DNA of 64,000 bases from Xylophilus ampelinus (GCF_003217575.1 NZ_QJTC01000011.1:1-64000), one strand, 5' to 3'. Counted from the first letter of the stretch, positions 41,140 to 49,884 are shown. The notes: generated by a model from the sequence alone, not told the origin. Translations and numbers: made by a program.

Positions 41140-43302
41140 TTAGAACATTTCTACCGTCATGTTCAGAACAAAAGTGCGGGGCGCGCCCTGCAACAGATTG
41201 GGTGTCGCAGCGCTGTAGGTCACCCAATAATTCTTGTTAGCGACGTTGTTCACCACTGCATTGAAGATCGTTTTCTTTCCGAACAAGGTCGTCTGGTACT
41301 GTGCGCCGATATCGAGCAGTGAATATCCGCCGACGGTGCGGGTATTAGATGCATCGTACTGGTAATCAGAATAACGCCTGACACCTCCGCTGAAAGACCA
41401 TCCCTGCAAGTCGACAGGTGCGTAACGCAAGCGGGCAGCCACTTGCAGATCGGAAATGCCAGGTACCCTGTTGCCATTGAGGGCAGGGTTCGATCGGTAT
41501 TTCGCATCCAACAACATTGCATTACCCGATAACGTCAGTTGCCGGGCCAAACCGACCTCCGAACCCAGTTCCAAACCCCTATATCGAATATTTCCGCTCT
41601 GTACGAAATTATTCCGAGCATCCGTATATTCTGCGCCACGTTCTATCTGGAAAAGAGCCGCAGTCCCGTTCCAATGTTCGCCTTCGGTCTTCACCCCGAG
41701 CTCGATCTGCTTGCTGGTCAGTGGCCCGAATGCCGCGCCGTTGTTGGCATTGGTAATTGCAGCTACCCCTCCCTTTTCCAGCGACTCCACATAACTGGTA
41801 TAGAAAGTGGTGCTGGCAGTCGGCCGGTACATCACGGCGTATGCCGGCGTGATCGGACTGGCTCCGTAGTCGCTGATCTTGACACCAGTCGTGCGGTTGA
41901 AATTATCCTGGCTGAAGTTGGTTTTCCGCCATCCCGCAATCACCGACCATTGGTCGTTGAAGTCTACGGTGTCTGCGATGAATGCAGAGTTCTCCTGGAT
42001 CTCAAGAGACCTCGTCGTCGTATGACCGTCGTGGTTGATGCGGGTGCCTGGCAAAACCACGGGGTTAAAGATATTGCTGCCGGTCAGGGTGGCAGTCGCC
42101 GGAGCGGAATCACGATACTGGATGACATTCGTCCCCGACAGGCCAAATGCTACGTTGTGGTAAAGCGGGCCTGTCTGAAAGTTACCTTCCATCGTCGCCT
42201 GAACCTGCCTGGACACGAAATTTTCCAGCTGAGCCGATTGCGAAATGGTGTAGTCACCGGCATTGTTCAGCAGGTTGAGGCTGCCTTCGCGCCAGTTGGT
42301 GGCCTGTTTGCCATAACGGTAACTGATCTTGGCGGCCCAGTCCGGGTTGATTTTCCATTTCAGGCCGGTGGTCGCCAGGGTGGTTTCCGTGCGGAAGTAA
42401 GCACCATCTTCGGCCAGTCCCCGGGAGCCGTCGATGGGCGCAGGTATCGCGATCCCGTTGGCGGGGAATATACCGAAGTAGATACCTTTGGCATTCCGGG
42501 TCGACTGCAGTGCATCGAACTCCACAACGATGTCCTTGGTCAGCCTGGCATCAAGAGCAACCGAGAGCGAATCGCGTTTTAAGCTGCCACGATCTACAAA
42601 GGTATCACCCGATTCATGCACTCCATTGATCCGATACCCAAAACGATGATCTTCGCCAAAACGACCGCCGATATCGACATGTTCGACTGCAACGTTTTTA
42701 GATTTGTACTGGATTGCCGCATTTAATAAGGGTTTTTCGACGGGGCGCTTCAACTGGTAATTGACAAGCCCTCCGGGAGATCCGAATCCATACATGAAAC
42801 CGGATAGCCCTTTGAATACCTGCACCTGCTCGACCATTTCCAACGGAAGCTCGGCACGATTCACGTAGGATAAACCGTCCACCTTATAGCCGTTCACTGT
42901 GTCGAGCAGCAGTCCCCGCACGTTGACAAAGGAAACCACACCAGCTGTGGCGCCCGCGGCCTGCCGGACCGAGCTATCGGTGGCCACTGCTTCGTCGATA
43001 CTGGTGGGTTGGCGTTCTTTCATATCCTGAGCACTGATGGTCTTCGATGAAAACGGCGTATCGATTTCCGCCTTGTTGCCCAGCGCACCCGCCTGCACCG
43101 TGGTCTTGCGCAGCGACCTTACCGGTGCGGGTGATGTGTCGTTTCCATCGGTTTGACGCGATCCGGTGACTTGAATTTCCGGGAGAACATCGGTATCCGC
43201 CGCGTGAACGGCTGAAACGCCAGAAAATATTTCCAGCATTCCAATGCCAATCGTGCCGAGGGCAAAGAATTTCGATTTCGGCGTGTGATGTTGATAATTC
43301 AT
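41140..43302 (-). CDS. TonB-dependent outer-membrane receptor
   Basis: A 720-residue receptor. A signal peptide ending AVHAAD is followed by the TonB box region (DVLPEIQVTGSR), the plug (FVNVRGLLLDTVNGYKVDGL, VQVFKGLSGFMYGFGSPGG) and a 22-strand-type barrel ending in aromatic residues (FVLNMTVEMF). Similarity is to the siderophore-receptor subfamily, but no siderophore gene is near. The ATG at 43302 has GAGGAAA; the longer frame to 43674 overlaps the permease gene and was rejected. In this operon it probably imports a nucleotide- or nucleoside-like ligand, using the ExbB-ExbD-TonB encoded with it. Confidence 0.92.
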   Translation of the reverse strand: MNYQHHTPKSKFFALGTIGIGMLEIFSGVSAVHAADTDVLPEIQVTGSRQTDGNDTSPAPVRSLRKTTVQAGALGNKAEIDTPFSSKTISAQDMKERQPTSIDEAVATDSSVRQAAGATAGVVSFVNVRGLLLDTVNGYKVDGLSYVNRAELPLEMVEQVQVFKGLSGFMYGFGSPGGLVNYQLKRPVEKPLLNAAIQYKSKNVAVEHVDIGGRFGEDHRFGYRINGVHESGDTFVDRGSLKRDSLSVALDARLTKDIVVEFDALQSTRNAKGIYFGIFPANGIAIPAPIDGSRGLAEDGAYFRTETTLATTGLKWKINPDWAAKISYRYGKQATNWREGSLNLLNNAGDYTISQSAQLENFVSRQVQATMEGNFQTGPLYHNVAFGLSGTNVIQYRDSAPATATLTGSNIFNPVVLPGTRINHDGHTTTRSLEIQENSAFIADTVDFNDQWSVIAGWRKTNFSQDNFNRTTGVKISDYGASPITPAYAVMYRPTASTTFYTSYVESLEKGGVAAITNANNGAAFGPLTSKQIELGVKTEGEHWNGTAALFQIERGAEYTDARNNFVQSGNIRYRGLELGSEVGLARQLTLSGNAMLLDAKYRSNPALNGNRVPGISDLQVAARLRYAPVDLQGWSFSGGVRRYSDYQYDASNTRTVGGYSLLDIGAQYQTTLFGKKTIFNAVVNNVANKNYWVTYSAATPNLLQGAPRTFVLNMTVEMF

Positions 43303-43337
43303 GTTGTATTTCCTCAGTTGAGTGACGCAAACCACCG

Positions 43338-44684
43338 CTACAAAGTGTCCTTGACCCACAGGTAGAAAGCGAATACCGCGTCCAGACCTAATAGAATCAA
43401 GCTGATCTCCTTCCAGCGCCCTCGAACTACCGCGACCAGCGTGTATACGAAGCAGCCGGCGGCCATCCCGGCCATCAGGTCTGCGGTCGCCAGCGTTACG
43501 ACCAGCATGAGCAGCGGGGTCATGCTGTTTTCCGGTATGGAAAAATCGATGTCCCGTATGCCTTCCAACATCAGCACGCCCACGGCGACCAATGCGGCGG
43601 CGCTGGCTTGCGACGGGATACAGCGAATCAACGGCCAAAAGAAAATCGAGACTGCGAAGAGAGCGGCCACACACAGTGCGGTCAGGCCTGTGCGGCCCCC
43701 GGCTTCTACCCCTGCGACCGATTCGGCATAAGCGGTGACAGTGGTGGTTCCCGCTGCGGCACCGATCACGGTGCCCAGCGCATCGCTGGAAAATGCCGCT
43801 CGGGCATTGGGAATATCCTGGCCCGGCAACTGCAGACCGGCGCGCCGGGTAACAGCGAACAGGGTCGCGGTACCGGAGAAAAATTCCGAGATCAGAAAAT
43901 ACAGACTTATCGGAAGCAGCAGCGCGAAATGCGTGAAATATCCGCGCAGGTCGAATGCGAACAGCATGCCGGGATTGAAAGGTGGCAGTGCCAAAAAGGC
44001 GACCGGCATTCGCGTCAGCGGCACGCCATCGCGGCCGACGACGAATAAGCCTGCCACACTCACCAACAGCATGCTGGCCAGCAGGGCCCAGGCGGCCCGC
44101 CGGGCCATCAGCATGAGGGTCAGCAGAAGGCCGACCACCGCCAGCAAAGTCGCAGGCTCGTCAAGCCGGCCCAACGTAATGCCGCCGCCGGGCAGGAAGG
44201 CGATCAGGCCTGCAGAGCGCAAGCCCAGCCAGGAGATAAAACAGCCGATGGAAATCTGGATGCCGAGTTTGATCGGATCCGGGAATCCTTCGATGATTTT
44301 CTGGCGCCAGCGGGTCATGGCGATGACGAAAAACAGCAGCCCGTTGATCAGCACCATGGTCAGCCCGATCTGCCACGACACTCCCATCTTGACCACCAGC
44401 ACCTGAGCGAAGATGGCGTTGCTGCCCATGCCCGGCGCCAGGGCGATGGGCAGGTTGGCCCACCAAGCCATCAGCAAGGTGCCGAGCACCGCGGCAAGCA
44501 CGGTGCCCCAGAGCAAAGCCGATGGCTCGATGCCCGTGGGGGCCAAGATGGCGGGATTCAGCACCACGATATAGGCCATGGTGACGAACGTGGTCAGACC
44601 GGCGATCAGTTCACGCCGAACTGTGGTGCCGTGTGCCTCCAGCTGAAAGGGGCCCCGCCAGAGGTGCCGAAGCCGGGTGTTCAT
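43338..44684 (-). CDS. NCS2-family permease (AzgA-like, purine-type)
   Basis: A 448-residue inner-membrane transporter with about twelve hydrophobic segments. RRELIAGLTTFVTMAYIVVL and NPAILAPTG, the GMGSNAIFAQVLV helix, and SSDALGTVIGAAAGTTTVTA match the AzgA branch of NCS2, proton symporters for adenine, guanine or hypoxanthine. It overlaps the TIM-barrel gene stop by four bases at its ATG (44684). It likely imports the base released in the periplasm. Confidence 0.9.
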   Translation of the reverse strand: MNTRLRHLWRGPFQLEAHGTTVRRELIAGLTTFVTMAYIVVLNPAILAPTGIEPSALLWGTVLAAVLGTLLMAWWANLPIALAPGMGSNAIFAQVLVVKMGVSWQIGLTMVLINGLLFFVIAMTRWRQKIIEGFPDPIKLGIQISIGCFISWLGLRSAGLIAFLPGGGITLGRLDEPATLLAVVGLLLTLMLMARRAAWALLASMLLVSVAGLFVVGRDGVPLTRMPVAFLALPPFNPGMLFAFDLRGYFTHFALLLPISLYFLISEFFSGTATLFAVTRRAGLQLPGQDIPNARAAFSSDALGTVIGAAAGTTTVTAYAESVAGVEAGGRTGLTALCVAALFAVSIFFWPLIRCIPSQASAAALVAVGVLMLEGIRDIDFSIPENSMTPLLMLVVTLATADLMAGMAAGCFVYTLVAVVRGRWKEISLILLGLDAVFAFYLWVKDTL

Positions 44685-45361
44685 GCCCACAGCCTCTCGC
44701 CATGGGCCGGACCGTATACGGTCTCGCAGACTGCGCCGCATTTTTGTAGGTCGAACACGCCCTCAGTACGAATCCCGGATTCCATGTCGATCCAGAACCG
44801 CGCGCCCGAGGGTACGTCGAGCGATTCGAGCAGCGAACCCACCGTCGCCGCATTCAGCCCGCCCGAATAACCGCAGAAGGGATTCTTGCGGTTCAGCGCG
44901 ATCCATCGGGACGGCCGCACGCCGGTGCCGAAAGAAACGTCGTAGAGCCAGTCGACGCCGTCCGCGTCCGGAAACCCCTGCTGGCATTGCAGGGCAGGAC
45001 GCACGCCACAACTGGCCGCGTAGAGCTTGCAGTGGGCGATCTGTTCCGGGGTGCTGCCCTGGAATCCGTGGTTGATCTGGATACGCGAGAAGCCGCGCAG
45101 ATCCAGCGACGGGAAACCACCGGCGGCGATGTCGGCGGCCGGCACACCGCAGACATGGGCCGACAGGCGCAGGCCGGAGTGGCGCAGCTGCTCGACGATA
45201 GCGTGCGAAGGAAACAGCGGCAGGCCGGTGCGCGCCGGATCGATCAGAACGCCCCATTCGATAGGGTAGAGGGCCGACAGATAACGCATGCCCGGAATGA
45301 TTTTTTCGCTGTCGATGCCCGTGAAAGTGATGAAGGCGGGCTTGGCCATATGGTGTTGCAT
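44681..45361 (-). CDS. TIM-barrel protein resembling phosphoribosylanthranilate isomerase
   Basis: A 226-residue cytoplasmic protein. FITFTGIDSEKIIPGMRYLS at the start, RIQINHGFQ in the middle and FCGYSGGLNAATVGSLLESL near the end follow the strand-loop pattern of the TrpF/PRAI family; SGGLN is the phosphate-binding loop. The usual KICG start is replaced by TFTGID. It is not in a trp operon but beside a PfkB kinase, so it probably isomerises or cleaves a phosphorylated sugar-containing product. The start at 45361 lacks a clear ribosome site and probably relies on the PfkB gene ending eight bases before. The long open frame to 46321 is a PfkB shadow. Confidence 0.65.
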   Translation of the reverse strand: MQHHMAKPAFITFTGIDSEKIIPGMRYLSALYPIEWGVLIDPARTGLPLFPSHAIVEQLRHSGLRLSAHVCGVPAADIAAGGFPSLDLRGFSRIQINHGFQGSTPEQIAHCKLYAASCGVRPALQCQQGFPDADGVDWLYDVSFGTGVRPSRWIALNRKNPFCGYSGGLNAATVGSLLESLDVPSGARFWIDMESGIRTEGVFDLQKCGAVCETVYGPAHGERLWA

Positions 45362-45369
45362 GGAGTCTT

Positions 45370-46311
45370 TTATGGGGATTGAAGAAGCAGGCCGGAAACC
45401 TCGTGCGGCTGCGGATAGGCACTGCGCGCACCGATGGAGGACACGGTGAAACTGGCTGCGGCGCAGGCATACGTCAGCGCTTGGTCTAGCCCGGCACCCC
45501 GCAGGGCGCAGGCCAGGAACGCGCCGGCGAAGCAGTCGCCGGCACCGGTCGTATCTACAGCGGGCCGGCGAAAGCCGGGATGACTGGCGACCGCCTCGCG
45601 GCCCACGCACAAAGCACCCTGATCGCCCAGGGTCACCACGATCAGGCGCGGGCCGAACGCCAGCAGGGCGCGCATGTTGTCCACGTTCGCCGAGATGCCG
45701 TTGAGCCGGTGAAAGCTGTCGGCGTTGCAGAACACCAAGTCGGCACCGCGCAGCAACCGGTGGTAGGCGGCCTGGTCGGCGACCATGGCAGGCTCCAGGT
45801 CGACGGCCACGTCCGTACCCGCCCCACGCGCGATGTCGCTGTAAGCGAGAAACCGCGTCAGTTCGTACGGTGCGCTGAAGAACACGCCGGATTGCCCGAT
45901 GAGCCCTGCCAGCCGTTCGCCCAGGACAGGCGCAGGAGAGAGCGGGCTGTAGATCAACGATTTCTCGCCATCGACTGCGATGAACACCATGGCGCTGGCG
46001 CTGGCGGTTCCCGGCAGGCGCATCACATGGGCCGAGTCGATGCCGAACAATTGCAGATCCTCCAGCAGGTGATCCGCATGGCGGTCGTCGCCCACATGGC
46101 CGCACAAGGCGACGCGCAGGCCCAGTCGGCTCGCCGCGCAGGCCATGTTGGTCTCGGAGCCGCCGGAAAAGCTGCCCGGCATCCGGCCCAGGCATTTTTC
46201 CCCTGTAAGGGGCAAACGGGGCGCGGTGAAGAAGAAATCCATGCAGGGATCGCCCAATACGGTGAGGTCGTAGGGCCGCGAACCGGCTGCGGAGAACAGG
46301 TGGGGGACCAT
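45370..46311 (-). CDS. PfkB-family sugar/nucleoside kinase
   Basis: A 313-residue kinase. GSFSGGSETNMACAASRLGL is the first PfkB signature, and AVDTTGAGDCFAGAFLACAL the second with the catalytic Asp in GAGD. TVLGDPCMDFFF opens the ribokinase-like fold. The specificity cannot be read from sequence; ribose, a nucleoside or another released sugar are all compatible. It lies 15 bases downstream of exbD and eight upstream of the TIM-barrel gene. Confidence 0.9.
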   Translation of the reverse strand: MVPHLFSAAGSRPYDLTVLGDPCMDFFFTAPRLPLTGEKCLGRMPGSFSGGSETNMACAASRLGLRVALCGHVGDDRHADHLLEDLQLFGIDSAHVMRLPGTASASAMVFIAVDGEKSLIYSPLSPAPVLGERLAGLIGQSGVFFSAPYELTRFLAYSDIARGAGTDVAVDLEPAMVADQAAYHRLLRGADLVFCNADSFHRLNGISANVDNMRALLAFGPRLIVVTLGDQGALCVGREAVASHPGFRRPAVDTTGAGDCFAGAFLACALRGAGLDQALTYACAAASFTVSSIGARSAYPQPHEVSGLLLQSP

Positions 46312-46326
46312 CGCCGAGCACCCTTG

Positions 46327-46728
46327 TCAGCGGGAGGTGAGCACCGCCACACGGGTGATGCCGGCGCGCTCGACCGAGGCCAGCGCCTTGGCGACCGCGC
46401 TGTAATCCACGCCGCCGTCGGCCTGCAGGCGCACGCGGGTTTCGGGATCAGACGCCTTCAGCCTTGCGAGCCGGGGTTGGAGTGCATCGAAGCCCACCTC
46501 CTCCTTGTCGATGAAGTATCTGCCCTGCTTGTCGACGCTCACCGTGACCGGATCCTTCTGGTCGAGCGGGGCGACCGCCTCGGTCTTCGGCAGCGTGACC
46601 TTAATCGCGTTGGTCATCAGGGGCGCGGTGACGATGAAGATCACCAGCAACACCAGCATCACATCGACCAGCGGCGTGACGTTCATCTCGCTCAGCGCTT
46701 CTTCGCTGTCCTGGGACGAAATCGCCAT
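46327..46728 (-). CDS. exbD: ExbD/TolR-family energy-transducing protein
   Basis: A 133-residue single-span protein. MNVTPLVDVMLVLLVIFIVT has the conserved Asp in the membrane helix essential for proton use. The periplasmic domain ends VERAGITRVAVLTSR. The start at 46728 follows the exbB stop after one base. It works with ExbB and TonB to energise the receptor in this operon. The longer open frame to 46980 is an exbB shadow. Confidence 0.93.
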   Translation of the reverse strand: MAISSQDSEEALSEMNVTPLVDVMLVLLVIFIVTAPLMTNAIKVTLPKTEAVAPLDQKDPVTVSVDKQGRYFIDKEEVGFDALQPRLARLKASDPETRVRLQADGGVDYSAVAKALASVERAGITRVAVLTSR

Positions 46729-46729
46729 G

Positions 46730-47434
46730 TCAGCCCACCTTCCTGAGGGCCCGGGTGTCCTGCGCGATGGACTGGCGGGTGACGGAGAAGCCGCAGCTCT
46801 GGGCCAGGCTGTAGAAATCGTGCGCAAAGTCTTCCATGAAATACACGGACAGCTTGAGCCGGCGCAGGAAGTAGTTGTAGACCAGCACTGCGGGTACCGC
46901 GACAGCGATGCCGACACCTGTCGCCTGCAGTGCATGGCCGACCGGGCCAGCGACTGTTTCCATGCTGGCCGCGCCTGCAAGTCCGATCGACTGCAACGCT
47001 TCCATGATTCCCCACACGGTACCGAACAGGCCGACGAATGGGGCCGTGCTGCCGATGCTGGCCAGCACGGTCAGTCCGGTCTCCAGGCTGCGGCGCTCCC
47101 TCTGTATCTGGTGGCGCAGGTGCCGCTCCAGGCGTTCACCCTGGTTGATGCTGTAGGCCAATTGCTGGGCCGTGCGCGGCGAGGGATCGACGGTCATGGC
47201 ACTCACAGCGCTTTGTGTCACCCGCGCCAGGGCTCCGGGATATTGGGAGGCATGCTCGGTCGCAGAAAGAAAATCCTGCGAGTTCCAGAAGGCTTTCTGG
47301 AATCTTTGGCTCTCGCGCTTTTGTTGGCGGAAGTGCACGATCTTGATGAGCAGCAGCGCCCAGGTGACAACGGAGAACAGTACCAGCAGCCACATGACGC
47401 CGGGCACGATCAGATGAGAGAGAGATACGGACAT
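46730..47434 (-). CDS. exbB: ExbB/TolQ/MotA-family proton channel protein
   Basis: A 234-residue protein with three membrane spans (VPGVMWLLVLFSVVTWALLL, GLTVLASIGSTAPFVGLFGT, AVAVPAVLVYNYFLRR). The core TAPFVGLFGTVWGIMEAL is the family signature. AGGA before the ATG at 47434 supports this start. It forms the pentameric motor around ExbD. Confidence 0.94.
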   Translation of the reverse strand: MSVSLSHLIVPGVMWLLVLFSVVTWALLLIKIVHFRQQKRESQRFQKAFWNSQDFLSATEHASQYPGALARVTQSAVSAMTVDPSPRTAQQLAYSINQGERLERHLRHQIQRERRSLETGLTVLASIGSTAPFVGLFGTVWGIMEALQSIGLAGAASMETVAGPVGHALQATGVGIAVAVPAVLVYNYFLRRLKLSVYFMEDFAHDFYSLAQSCGFSVTRQSIAQDTRALRKVG

Positions 47435-47476
47435 GGAGGATTCCTGGAAGGTTGGTGAGGTAGGAATGCGGAGCAC

Positions 47477-48325
47477 TCACTGCGGGAGCTTGAAATCGAT
47501 CACTTGGGTGGCCTGGCCCGGCACCGGGGTGTCGCCACGCCGGGCCGGCACGAACTTCCATTGCCGGACAGCCTGCACGGCAGCCTCGTCCAGCACCGGC
47601 TGGCCGCTCGATCGGCTGACCTGTACGGAATCGGCCCGGCCTTCCGCGCTTACCTGGATCAGCAGCACCACCTTGCCCTCCCACATCTTGCGCAGCGCCA
47701 ATGCCGGGTAGGCGGGCGACGGGTTGCCAAGGAGGGCGATGCCGGAGATAGCCGCGGTTTCTTTAGGCGCCACCGGTACGGCGGCGGGTGCCGGGGAAGG
47801 CTGCGCCGGCGGCTTTTCTGGAGGCGGAGCTTCTTGCGGAGCGGACTGCGGTGGCGGAGCAGGCTGCGGTGATGGAGTGGATGGCGGCGGCGGCGGCGCA
47901 GGCGCTTGGGTGGGCCGGGCTTGCGAACGGCGAGGAAGCCTCGCCGGCGGCGGCTTCACCGCCAGATCGTCGGTGGGCAGCGGTGCCGGCGCAACAGGGG
48001 CCGCCACCGGCGTCGGTGCAACAGGGGGCGGCGGTGGCGGGGCGGCGAATTCGATGGCGATCTCATGCGGCCGCGGCGGCTGTACGCGTTCACGCCGCTG
48101 ATTCAACGACCATGCGAATGCGCCATGGATCGCCAGTGCGATCAACACCAACACCAGCTGGGTGCGCGGTGCCAGGCCCGGAGGTTCGGCGCGAAAAGGC
48201 GGAAAGGACATCCATACGGTCGAAGTCGCTCCGGGCGGAGTCTCGTGCGGCGCGATCGCGGTGCTGGTGGCGGTATAGGTCATCGGCTTGTGTACTGAAG
48301 CGCTATCGACGGATCTCTGGCTCAT
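47477..48325 (-). CDS. tonB: TonB-family energy transducer
   Basis: A 282-residue protein. A cytoplasmic leader and one membrane span (TQLVLVLIALAIHGAFAW) precede a long Pro/Ala linker crossing the periplasm and the TonB C-terminal domain (NPSPAYPALALRKMWEGKVV, SAEGRADSVQVSRSSGQPVL, AVQAVRQWKFVPARRG). It carries proton-motive energy from ExbB/ExbD to the receptor. The start is uncertain (48325 or 48286; neither has a clear ribosome site). It is the first gene of the operon, and two GntR-type operators lie in its upstream region. Confidence 0.9.
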   Translation of the reverse strand: MSQRSVDSASVHKPMTYTATSTAIAPHETPPGATSTVWMSFPPFRAEPPGLAPRTQLVLVLIALAIHGAFAWSLNQRRERVQPPRPHEIAIEFAAPPPPPPVAPTPVAAPVAPAPLPTDDLAVKPPPARLPRRSQARPTQAPAPPPPPSTPSPQPAPPPQSAPQEAPPPEKPPAQPSPAPAAVPVAPKETAAISGIALLGNPSPAYPALALRKMWEGKVVLLIQVSAEGRADSVQVSRSSGQPVLDEAAVQAVRQWKFVPARRGDTPVPGQATQVIDFKLPQ

Positions 48326-48365
48326 CGAAGGTGGACGCGGGAGTCCATGCAAGTCGCATGCCACA

Positions 48366-48377
48366 TGGTACGTACCA
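48366..48377. promoter_or_regulatory. GntR-type operator, perfect palindrome TGGTACGTACCA
   Basis: Twelve-base perfect palindrome, 40 bases before the tonB start. The TGGT-N4-ACCA layout is typical of HutC-subfamily GntR operators, and the regulator gene lies directly upstream. Confidence 0.8.
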
Positions 48378-48451
48378 ATTGACGGGGCTGCGGCGGCTTT
48401 TGTACGCTGCCGCGGTCCGAATGCACGGAGAACGGGTCGTTCCTGCACATT

Positions 48452-48467
48452 ATTGGTACGCACCAAT
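48452..48467. promoter_or_regulatory. GntR-type operator, ATTGGTACGCACCAAT
   Basis: Sixteen-base palindrome with one internal mismatch, 126 bases before the tonB start and 85 bases from the proximal site. It probably overlaps or flanks the tonB promoter. Confidence 0.75.
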
Positions 48468-48594
48468 TTAAGTTTTATGACAGAGTGGGCGGCGGATGGT
48501 CGGGACCGGGGCGAAGCCCGACGCATCGTTGCCCCCAGCCGCGTGCGAGCCCCCGAATCAAGCGCCTACAAAACGCGGCAGAAGGCGCGGGGCT

Positions 48595-49347
48595 TCAGGA
48601 GCCCCAGTCGGTCACTTTGTTGTTGTACCGATAGGAGGGGCCGTAGCGCATATCGCAGAACTCGATCGGCACGCGCCGATCCGAGAGTGTGATGCGCTCG
48701 CACAACAGGAGCGGAGATCCTTCGGCGAGACCGAGAAGCTCCAGTTCCTCGGGCGAGCCCAAGGTCGCGCCCAGGCTCTCGATGGCCATCGACGGACGCA
48801 AATCGCGGTCTTCTACCAGCAGACGGTAGAGCGAGCCTTTGCGCATCAATTGGGCGGCGGTGAAGCCGAGCCCCTTCGGCAAAGCCAGCCAGGAAGACTG
48901 GATGCCCACCGGATCGCCATTGATGAAGCGCAGTCTCCGAAGATAGAGCAGTTCCGTTTCCATTGGCACTTGCATCACACGCGAGACGGCGAGCCCTGCC
49001 CCCACCCGCTCCAGCTTGAGGATCTTTTGGCCCGGCGTTCCGCCGTGTTTGAGGGTGTCGAGGGTGAAGCTGCCAATGGCCTTCGACATTTCCCGCACCG
49101 ATGCCGAAGTGACGAAGGTACCCCGCCCCTGGTCGCTGTAGATGAGCCCTTGCTCGGTCAGTAGCCGAATGGCTTTTCGCAACGTGTCGCGGCTCACGTC
49201 GAGGCGCTGCGCCAACTCCCGCTCGGGAGGCAACGGTTCCTTGTCGCTGAAGCCGCCGGACTCGATCTGCGCGCGCAATGCATCCGTCACCTGCCTGTAC
49301 CTCGGAACACCAGGTTCGGTTGCGGCGACGGCTTTGGTTCTTGGCAA
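48595..49347 (-). CDS. GntR-family regulator, HutC/FarR subfamily with UTRA domain
   Basis: A 250-residue regulator. The winged helix is at residues of about 15-80 (RYRQVTDALRAQIESGG, PLPPERELAQRLDVSRDTLR, TEQGLIYSDQGRGTFV). A UTRA ligand-binding domain follows (QVPMETELLYLRRLRFINGD, GSLYRLLVEDRDLRPSMAIE, LLLCERITLSDRRVPIEFCD). These proteins are usually repressors released by a pathway intermediate, often a phosphorylated sugar or related metabolite. Matching operators lie before tonB (two) and before its own gene (one), so it should control the uptake operon and itself. Confidence 0.92.
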   Translation of the reverse strand: MPRTKAVAATEPGVPRYRQVTDALRAQIESGGFSDKEPLPPERELAQRLDVSRDTLRKAIRLLTEQGLIYSDQGRGTFVTSASVREMSKAIGSFTLDTLKHGGTPGQKILKLERVGAGLAVSRVMQVPMETELLYLRRLRFINGDPVGIQSSWLALPKGLGFTAAQLMRKGSLYRLLVEDRDLRPSMAIESLGATLGSPEELELLGLAEGSPLLLCERITLSDRRVPIEFCDMRYGPSYRYNNKVTDWGS

Positions 49348-49401
49348 AGGCTAGGTCCGGGAAATGCGGTGCGGCCGAGGAGTCTACCCGACCGTGCGCA
49401 G

Positions 49402-49415
49402 TTGGTACGTACCTA
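49402..49415. promoter_or_regulatory. GntR-type operator upstream of the regulator gene
   Basis: TTGGTACGTACCTA, with a perfect GGTACGTACC core at 49404-49413, 54 bases before the GntR start codon. It suggests autoregulation. Confidence 0.75.
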
Positions 49416-49629
49416 TTCGGTCAATCCATCGAGATGGCGGCTGTGCCCCCCCGGGGGCTCGCATATTTGCAGTTGGATGATCGCTTTTTATCCTTGCGTG
49501 ATTCCCGCAGCGACTGGGCTCTCGACGACATGCGCATGCATGCTGCCTGCGGCTCCGAGGCCGCCTTTCCTACAGCGTGGCGTACGCGCCGTGCCCTACG
49601 GTCGTTGCTCGCAACCCCAGGAGAATCCG

Positions 49630-49884
49630 ATGAGCAAAGTCACCCCCACCGGCGCGGGCACCCGGCCCAGCACCGACGGCACCGTCGACAACATGGGCGC
49701 GGGCGAGGCCTTCATCCCCGGCAGTTCCGATTCCAGCCCCGCGCCGACGGAGGCGATGTCGGGCAAGCGACAGGATGCGCAGTCCGTCGAAAAGGACGAT
49801 TCGGCACCGTTCGCCCTGACCGAGGACGTCGATGCGGTGAAGCCCGAGCACCGGTACGAGCGGCCCTCCGACCGAGACCGCTGA
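49630..49884 (+). CDS. Small acidic hypothetical protein
   Basis: An 84-residue hydrophilic protein, rich in Asp, Ser, Pro and Thr (MSKVTPTGAGTRPSTDGTVD, DDSAPFALTEDVDAVKPEHR). No membrane segment or family was recognised; it is probably disordered. AGGAGA precedes the ATG at suitable spacing, which supports translation. It stands alone between the GntR gene and an esterase gene. Confidence 0.6.
   Translation: MSKVTPTGAGTRPSTDGTVDNMGAGEAFIPGSSDSSPAPTEAMSGKRQDAQSVEKDDSAPFALTEDVDAVKPEHRYERPSDRDR

Noticed and set aside
41140-43302. Calling the TonB receptor a siderophore receptor
   Set aside because: Plug similarity alone does not set the ligand; no siderophore synthesis or iron genes are present and all partners are nucleoside-type.
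45362-46321. Extension of the TIM-barrel frame upstream to 46321
   Set aside because: Overlaps the whole PfkB gene out of frame; the PfkB motifs are clear.
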